NCBI GenBank assembly: GCA_021798395.1
Contig: JAJZHS010000045.1
Location: 1 to 11,461 of the forward strand
From: Pseudomonadota bacterium
Lineage (GTDB): Bacteria; Pseudomonadota; Gammaproteobacteria; Burkholderiales; Burkholderiaceae_C
Reading direction: 5' to 3'
Length of the DNA stretch: 11,461 bases
The notes beneath the pieces were generated by a model. The model ran no database searches and was not told where the DNA came from. It saw nothing but the letters and a program-made list of their open reading frames with translations. Below, piece by piece: positions 7,359 to 11,461 of the stretch. Position 1 is the first letter of the stretch, and each line of letters opens with the position of its first letter. Made by a program: the position numbers and the translations under genes.

Positions 7359-8274
7359 TGACGATGACCGCGATGATGAGGAGGACGAGGGCGATTTCGG
7401 CCAGCGAGCGTACCGCCATGCCGCTGGTGTCCTGCAATGCGCTGTCGAGCTGCGAGGCGATGAACGCCGCCATGCTGGTGATCGGGCTGTAGAGGTTGCC
7501 CGGCAGGTAATTCAGCGCGCCGCCGCTGACCATCAGCACCGCCATAGTCTCGCCGAGCGCGCGGCCCAGGGCCAGGATCACGGCGCCGATCAGCGGGGTG
7601 CGCACGGCCGGCAGCAGCGCGCGCCGCAGCACCTCGGCGCGCGTGGCGCCGAGCGCGAAGCACGATTCGCGCAATTCACGCGGCACGCGGCGCAGCGCCT
7701 CGACCAGGGTGCTGGAAATCACCGGCAGCACCATCAACGCCAGCACCAGGCTGGCGGTGAACAGGCCGTAGCCGCTGGTCGCCGGAGTCGCGATGAATTT
7801 GACGAACGGAAAAATCGAGGCGAGCGCCGGCGCGAAGTACTTGAGCGTCAGCGGCGCCAGGACTTCCAGGCCCCACAGGCCGTAGACCACGCTGGGCACC
7901 ATGGCGAGCAGCTCGGCGACTTGCGCGAAAGCGCCGCTGAGCCGGTGCGGCGCGTACTCGACCAGGTACAGGGCCACGCCGATCCCCACCGGAACCGCGA
8001 CCAGCAGCGCCAACGCCGAACTGGCCAGCGTGCCGACGATGAACACCCAGATTCCGTAGTGCGCGCCGGGCGGCACCTGCATGCCGCGAACCACGACCGT
8101 ATTGGCGTACAGGTTGCCCAGGCTCCAGGTGTCGGAGAACAGGAAGCCGAAACCATTGAAACGGATTGCCGGCCACGAATACGCGGTGAGAAAGACGATC
8201 ACGGCGATCAGCGCCAGTGGAATCACCGCCGAGACGGCTTGCAGCCCGAATCGAAACAATCTCTTGCCTGGCAC
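7312..8274 (-). CDS. pstC: Phosphate ABC transporter permease PstC
   Basis: PstC is the partner permease of PstA. From GTG 8274 it is 320 residues, very near the 319 of E. coli PstC. Six membrane segments are visible, the first at about 11-30 and the last at about 291-310. The EAA loop (LRESCFALGATRAEV onward) is at about 201-225, followed by ALGRALGETMAV at 235-246; its Arg-Glu pair corresponds to charged residues reported to matter for transport in E. coli. No ATG is available in frame near the start. The frame is open up to a GTG at 8370, but that would translate two stem-loops lying just after pstS. GTG 8286 or 8274 are more plausible; GTGGGGAAG gives 8274 a G-rich site at about 6 bases. 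The end overlaps pstA if pstA starts at its ATG. Confidence 0.93.
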   Translation of the reverse strand: MPGKRLFRFGLQAVSAVIPLALIAVIVFLTAYSWPAIRFNGFGFLFSDTWSLGNLYANTVVVRGMQVPPGAHYGIWVFIVGTLASSALALLVAVPVGIGVALYLVEYAPHRLSGAFAQVAELLAMVPSVVYGLWGLEVLAPLTLKYFAPALASIFPFVKFIATPATSGYGLFTASLVLALMVLPVISSTLVEALRRVPRELRESCFALGATRAEVLRRALLPAVRTPLIGAVILALGRALGETMAVLMVSGGALNYLPGNLYSPITSMAAFIASQLDSALQDTSGMAVRSLAEIALVLLIIAVIVNVIARFLTRRVAVGA

Positions 8275-8305
8275 CTGCTTCCCCACCGCCCCTTTTTTGC
8301 ATGAA

Positions 8306-8338
8306 AGCGCCGGGCCCCGCTGACGGGATCCCGGCGCT
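8306..8338 (-). other. Stem-loop between pstS and pstC (proximal to pstC)
   Basis: AGCGCCGGG (8306-8314) pairs perfectly with CCCGGCGCT (8330-8338). Inside, CCCG (8316-8319) pairs with CGGG (8324-8327) around a 4-base loop. On the minus-strand transcript the stem is followed by only a short T run and then an A6 run, so a strong intrinsic terminator is unlikely. Attenuation, partial termination or protection of the pstS message 3' end are plausible roles. Confidence 0.6.
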
Positions 8339-8342
8339 GCCT

Positions 8343-8366
8343 GCGCGCGCCGCTGCCGGCGCGCGC
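8343..8366 (-). other. GC stem-loop directly after the pstS stop
   Basis: A 9-base GC-only stem (8343-8351 with 8358-8366) encloses a 6-base loop, starting about 10 bases after the pstS TAA. It lies next to the second stem-loop at 8306-8338, giving tandem hairpins in the 102-base pstS-pstC gap. The alternating GC sequence could pair in more than one register. Confidence 0.5.
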
Positions 8367-8376
8367 GCACTGCCCT

Positions 8377-9462
8377 TTACTGGATTTTCGCGATCTGCGC
8401 CTTGCTCAGGCCTTGCACGCGCGCCGGCAGCGCGATGAAGCGCACCGCGTCGAGGTACTTGGCCGCGTTGCCGCCTTCGGATTCGACGGCCCAGCCGAGG
8501 AACGCCTTGATCGCCTTCGCGCTCTCGGGGTTCGCCTGCTTGGCGTTGACGATCGCGTACTCGTAGTTGATGATCGGGTACGAATTGGCGCCGGGCGCGA
8601 ACACCAGGCTGATGCGCTCGTCGGCCGGGGTCTTGCTGATCAGTTCGCCGGCGGCGGCGCTGACGGTATGCGCGTCGGGCAGCAGGAACTTGCCGGCGCG
8701 GTTCTTCAGCATCGCGGTGCCCAGGCCGGCCTTGGCGACCTGCTCGTGGAAGCTCACGCCGATGTACGCCACCGAATACGGGGTCTGCTGGCAGGCCTGC
8801 ACCATGCCCGGGTTGCCGTTGGCACCGACACCGCCCTGCACCGCCGGCCAGCTGATCGTCGTGCCGTAGCCGACGCTGTTGTTCCAGCTCGGGGTCGAGA
8901 ACGACAGGTACTGGCTGAAAATGAAGGTGTCGCCGCTGCCGTCGGTGCGGTGGATCGGAACGATGGCGTGGTCGGGCAGCTTGACGCCGGGGTTCAGCGC
9001 CTTGATCTGCGCGTCATCCCAGTTCTTGATCTTGCCGCTGTAGATGCCGGCGAGCACCGGGCCGTCGAGCTTGAGGTGATCCTTGTTCAAGCCGGGGACG
9101 TTGAAGTTGACCGTCTGGGCCGAAATCGCCAGCGGAATGTTCAGGATGCTCGGGTTCTGCTTGATCTGGCCGTCGCTCATGTACGCGTCCGACGCGCCGA
9201 TCTGGGCCACGCCCGAAATGGCTTGCGCGATTCCGGTGCCGCTGCCGGTGCCTTGCGTGGTGATGCGCAGGCCGGGATGCGCCTTGGTGTAATCGGGAAC
9301 CCAGAGGTTGAACAACGGGTACAGCAGCGTGGAACCCGTTTCCAGCAGCGTCACGCCCGACGCCGCGTGGGCGGCCATCGGTGCGACGGTGGTGGCGACG
9401 GCCAGCCCGACGCTGACGAGCGCCAGCTTGAGTTGCTGGCGACGGGTGGTGGTGATCGACAT
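8377..9462 (-). CDS. pstS: Periplasmic phosphate-binding protein PstS
   Basis: PstS captures phosphate in the periplasm and delivers it to PstC/PstA. The 361-residue precursor begins at ATG 9462, which has a strong AGGAG at 8 bases. A longer frame up to 9516 would begin inside the putative promoter. A Sec signal peptide is clear: basic TRRQQLK, a hydrophobic stretch and APMAAHA followed by a likely cut after residue 33. Binding-site regions are recognisable: ETGSTLLYPLF (41-51), GTGSGTGIAQ (71-80), IGASDAYMSD (88-97) and HRTDGSGDTFIF (171-182). The first and last differ from the common TGAGATFPAP and DGSGT(S/T)F forms, so this is a divergent PstS subtype. It is the first pst gene, followed by tandem stem-loops before pstC. 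Confidence 0.95.
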   Translation of the reverse strand: MSITTTRRQQLKLALVSVGLAVATTVAPMAAHAASGVTLLETGSTLLYPLFNLWVPDYTKAHPGLRITTQGTGSGTGIAQAISGVAQIGASDAYMSDGQIKQNPSILNIPLAISAQTVNFNVPGLNKDHLKLDGPVLAGIYSGKIKNWDDAQIKALNPGVKLPDHAIVPIHRTDGSGDTFIFSQYLSFSTPSWNNSVGYGTTISWPAVQGGVGANGNPGMVQACQQTPYSVAYIGVSFHEQVAKAGLGTAMLKNRAGKFLLPDAHTVSAAAGELISKTPADERISLVFAPGANSYPIINYEYAIVNAKQANPESAKAIKAFLGWAVESEGGNAAKYLDAVRFIALPARVQGLSKAQIAKIQ

Positions 9463-9470
9463 GCGTAGTT

Positions 9471-9475
9471 CTCCT
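9471..9475 (-). promoter_or_regulatory. Ribosome binding site of pstS
   Basis: AGGAG on the minus strand lies 8 bases before the ATG at 9462, fixing the start at MSITTTRRQ. Confidence 0.8.
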
Positions 9476-9484
9476 GAGGTCATG

Positions 9485-9503
9485 CACCGGTTGTCGTCCG
9501 GTG
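9485..9503 (-). other. Small hairpin in the pstS leader
   Basis: CACCGG and CCGGTG form a perfect 6-base inverted repeat around a 7-base loop. It lies about 22 bases before the pstS ATG, just after the expected transcription start, so it could stabilise the 5' end of the message. Short GC palindromes arise readily by chance in this genome. Confidence 0.3.
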
Positions 9504-9514
9504 ACAGAAACCGC

Positions 9515-9520
9515 ATTGGA
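9515..9520 (-). promoter_or_regulatory. Putative -10 element of the pstS promoter
   Basis: TCCAAT (4 of 6 matches to TATAAT) lies exactly 10 bases downstream of the PHO box at 9531-9548, the usual distance at PhoB-activated promoters where the box replaces the -35. A start near 9508 would give a leader of about 45 bases. Confidence 0.45.
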
Positions 9521-9530
9521 CTCCGCGATT

Positions 9531-9548
9531 ATGACATTTTCGTGAACT
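9531..9548 (-). promoter_or_regulatory. Putative PHO box upstream of pstS
   Basis: The minus strand reads AGTTCAC-GAAA-ATGTCAT, with the TCA cores 11 bases apart. The promoter-proximal half-site matches CTGTCAT at 6 of 7 positions; the distal one is degenerate but keeps the TTCA core. It lies in the 127-base glmM-pstS gap, where a PhoB-controlled pst promoter is expected. A further lone half-site, CTGTCAC, occurs at 9501-9507, but it is out of the 11-base phase. Confidence 0.6.
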
Positions 9549-9589
9549 GCTCCGAAACGCCATCGATGCCGGGAGCGCCGCCGCGCCGC

Positions 9590-10912
9590 TCAGTCCCGCC
9601 GCAGCGCGTCGCCGAGGCGCTGCGCGCAGCCGCGACCAAAAGCCGGGTCCGGGTGCTCGACCATGATGCGCAGCACCGGCTCGGTCCCGCTGGGCCGGAC
9701 CAGCAGCCTGCCGCTGCCGTCGAGGGAGCGCTCGGCCTCGGCGCGCGCCTGCGCGAATGCCTCGTGCCGGCGCCAGTCCACGCCAGGCGCCAGCCGCACG
9801 TTGACCAGGGTCTGCGGGTACAGCTGCACCGCGGCGAGCTGGTCGGCCAGCGTCTGCTGGCGCCGCACCGCGAGCTCGAGCAACTGCAGCGCCGCGACGA
9901 TGCCGTCGCCCGTGGTGTGGCGGTCGAGCAGAAGCAGGTGGCCCGATCCCTCGCCGCCGAGCTGCCAGCCGCGCGCCAGCAGTTCCTCGAGCACGTAGCG
10001 GTCGCCGACGGCGGCGCGCACGAATTCCATGCCGGCGGCGCGGATCGCGCGCTCGACGGCCAGATTGGTCATCAGCGTTCCGACCACGCCCGCAGGCCGA
10101 CGGTCCATCGCCAGCAGATACAGCAGTTCGTCGCCGTTGAACAGGCGGCCGTCGCGATCGACCAGCTGCAGCCGGTCGGCGTCGCCGTCGAGGGCGATGC
10201 CGTAATCGGCGCGGTTGGCGCGCACCGCGCGGATCAGCGCTTCAGGCGCGGTGGCGCCGACCTCGCGGTTGATGTTGAAACCGTCCGGCGAAGCACCGAT
10301 GGCGACGACGTCGGCACCGAGTTCGTGGAACACCGCCGGTGCGATGTGGTAGGCCGCGCCGTGCGCACAGTCGACCACGAGACGCAGCCCCTTGAGCGTG
10401 AGGTGGTTCGGAAACGTGCTCTTGCAGAATTCGATGTAGCGCCCGGCTGCGTCGTCCAGGCGTCGCGCCTTGCCCAGCTGCTCGGAGTCGACACAGCCTT
10501 CGGCGTGCGGCAGCGCGGCCTCGACCTCGCGCTCCCAGCTGTCGGGCAGCTTGCTGCCCGCCGCGGAGAAGAACTTGATGCCGTTGTCGTCGTACGGGTT
10601 GTGCGACGCGCTGATGACCACGCCGAGGTCCAGGCGCAGCGCACGCGTCAGGTAGGCCACCGCAGGCGTGGGCAGCGGACCGACCAGGACGACGTCGCAG
10701 CCCGACGCGGCAAAGCCGCATTCCAGCGCGGCCTCGAGCATGTAGCCCGACACCCGCGTGTCCTTGCCGATGAGGACCGTCGGCCGCATCGCGCCGCCGG
10801 CGCGCAGCACCCGGCCCGCGGCATGGCCCAGGCGCAGCCCGAACTCCGGAACGATCGGGCTGCGGCCGACCCTGCCGCGCACGCCGTCGGTGCCGAAATA
10901 GGTTCGCGTCAT
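9590..10912 (-). CDS. glmM: Phosphoglucosamine mutase
   Basis: GlmM converts glucosamine-6-phosphate to glucosamine-1-phosphate in the cytoplasm, on the route to UDP-GlcNAc for peptidoglycan and lipopolysaccharide. The 440-residue protein is typical in length. It has YFGTDGVRG at the N-terminus, the active-site loop ISASHNPYDDNGIKFF with phospho-Ser103, the metal loop DGDADR with Asp242, Asp244 and Asp246, the sugar-binding EGSGH (321-325) and the phosphate-binding RPSGTEP (406-412). The open frame continues upstream into folP sequence, but the true start is ATG 10912, with GAGGA about 6 bases upstream. Its ATG overlaps the folP stop (ATGA), so translation is probably coupled. Its transcription may read into pst, as no clear terminator separates it from pstS. 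Confidence 0.98.
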   Translation of the reverse strand: MTRTYFGTDGVRGRVGRSPIVPEFGLRLGHAAGRVLRAGGAMRPTVLIGKDTRVSGYMLEAALECGFAASGCDVVLVGPLPTPAVAYLTRALRLDLGVVISASHNPYDDNGIKFFSAAGSKLPDSWEREVEAALPHAEGCVDSEQLGKARRLDDAAGRYIEFCKSTFPNHLTLKGLRLVVDCAHGAAYHIAPAVFHELGADVVAIGASPDGFNINREVGATAPEALIRAVRANRADYGIALDGDADRLQLVDRDGRLFNGDELLYLLAMDRRPAGVVGTLMTNLAVERAIRAAGMEFVRAAVGDRYVLEELLARGWQLGGEGSGHLLLLDRHTTGDGIVAALQLLELAVRRQQTLADQLAAVQLYPQTLVNVRLAPGVDWRRHEAFAQARAEAERSLDGSGRLLVRPSGTEPVLRIMVEHPDPAFGRGCAQRLGDALRRD

Positions 10913-11460
10913 GCAAGTTCCTCGTTTGAAGGTTCGCGCATCGCGCGCCACACCCGCAGCGCGTCGACGGTGGCGGCCACGTCGTGCACCCGAACGATGC
11001 GCGCGCCGGCGGCCACGCAGGCCAGCGCTGCCGCCAGACTTCCCGGCAGACGCTGCTGCGGCGGACGCCCGGCCACGCCGCCGATCATGGACTTGCGCGA
11101 AACGCCGACCAGCACCGGGGGCCCGAGCGCGGCGATCGCGTGCAGGCCTCGGGCCAGCGCCAGGTTGTGCTCCAGCGTCTTGCCGAAGCCGAAGCCGGGG
11201 TCGACGCACAGCCGCGCCGCGGCGACACCGCGCGCGCGCAACGCGGCCACGCGCTCGGCCAGGAACGCGGCGACCTCGCCGACGACGTCGGCGTAGTGCG
11301 GCGCGCGCTGCATGTCCCCGGGCTCGCCCTGCATGTGCATCAGGCACACGCCGGCCAACGACCCGGCCACCAGCGCTTCGGCGCCGGGAGCGCGCAGCGC
11401 GCGCACATCGTTGATGATGTCGACGCCGAGCTCGAGCGCGCGGGCCATGGTCGGCACCCT
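10909..11460 (-). CDS. folP: Dihydropteroate synthase, 3' part, cut by window edge
   Basis: FolP joins p-aminobenzoate to the pterin pyrophosphate in folate synthesis and is the sulfonamide target. The last 183 codons are present; the N-terminal part, including the first conserved loops, lies beyond the right edge, so no start codon is assigned (the GTG at 11457 is internal). Conserved segments in order are DIINDVRAL, VCLMHMQGEP, DPGFGFGKTLEHN, VGVSRKSMIGG and ARIVRVHDVAATVDALRV, covering most of the pABA and phosphate-binding residues. The stop overlaps the glmM start by 4 bases. The folP-glmM pairing is a common proteobacterial arrangement. Confidence 0.96.
   Translation of the reverse strand, partial: RVPTMARALELGVDIINDVRALRAPGAEALVAGSLAGVCLMHMQGEPGDMQRAPHYADVVGEVAAFLAERVAALRARGVAAARLCVDPGFGFGKTLEHNLALARGLHAIAALGPPVLVGVSRKSMIGGVAGRPPQQRLPGSLAAALACVAAGARIVRVHDVAATVDALRVWRAMREPSNEELA
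10919..10923 (-). promoter_or_regulatory. Ribosome binding site of glmM inside folP
   Basis: GAGGA on the minus strand, within the last codons of folP, lies 6 bases before the glmM ATG at 10912 and supports that start. Confidence 0.65.
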
Positions 11461-11461
11461 G

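Noticed and set aside
8293..8298. T6 run on the plus strand as a possible terminator tail
   Set aside because: No stem lies immediately upstream on the plus strand, and the genes here are on the minus strand, where it reads as A6.
9573..9591. GC-rich imperfect hairpin at the glmM stop as a terminator
   Set aside because: The pairing arms are only 5 bases with a mismatch inside and no U run follows on the minus strand.
9308..11296. A 662-residue plus-strand open frame across pstS, glmM and folP
   Set aside because: It crosses several conserved minus-strand genes and the pstS promoter, with no domain visible; an antisense shadow.
9590..11347. A possible extended GlmM with 145 extra N-terminal residues
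   Set aside because: The extension is folP sequence in the wrong frame; GlmM homology begins at ATG 10912 with a good ribosome site.

Overview
This is a compact, GC-rich chromosomal stretch holding one coherent set of genes: phosphate uptake, phosphate sensing and polyphosphate metabolism. Next to it sits the end of the folP-glmM housekeeping pair. The order folP-glmM-pstS-pstC-pstA-pstB-phoU-phoB-phoR, facing a convergent ppk1 with a divergent ppx behind it, together with the GC-rich codon use, suggests a betaproteobacterium of the Burkholderiales type. I infer this from gene order and protein character; no database comparison was made. No mobile element, CRISPR array, rRNA or tRNA gene was seen, and no gap between genes exceeds about 130 bases.

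Layout from left to right. The 5' part of ppx (exopolyphosphatase) runs leftward off the window edge (1-633). A 105-base divergent region (634-738) carries two back-to-back PHO boxes. ppk1 (polyphosphate kinase) reads rightward (739-2820) and meets phoR tail-to-tail with only 3 bases between the stop codons. All remaining genes are on the minus strand; in transcription order they are folP (3' part), glmM, pstS, pstC, pstA, pstB, phoU, phoB and phoR. glmM starts inside the folP stop codon (ATGA overlap). pstS has its own upstream region with a PHO box, a spaced -10-like element and a strong Shine-Dalgarno site. Two GC-rich stem-loops lie between pstS and pstC.

How the genes work together, from family knowledge. 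PstS binds periplasmic phosphate, PstC and PstA form the membrane channel, and PstB drives import with ATP. PhoU links transporter state to the histidine kinase PhoR, which controls phosphorylation of PhoB. Phospho-PhoB activates promoters carrying PHO boxes. Here candidate boxes are visible before pstS and between ppx and ppk1, so uptake, sensing and polyphosphate turnover would form one regulon. phoB and phoR lie downstream of the pst genes with no recognisable promoter of their own, which implies positive feedback.

The protein content is conventional, and I found no evidence for a wholly new system. The points most worth a second look are regulatory: the symmetrical double PHO box, a possibly leaderless ppx transcript, the pstS-pstC stem-loops, the 3-base convergent junction, and start sites in ppk1, pstS, pstC, phoU, phoB and glmM where the longest reading frame would be misleading.
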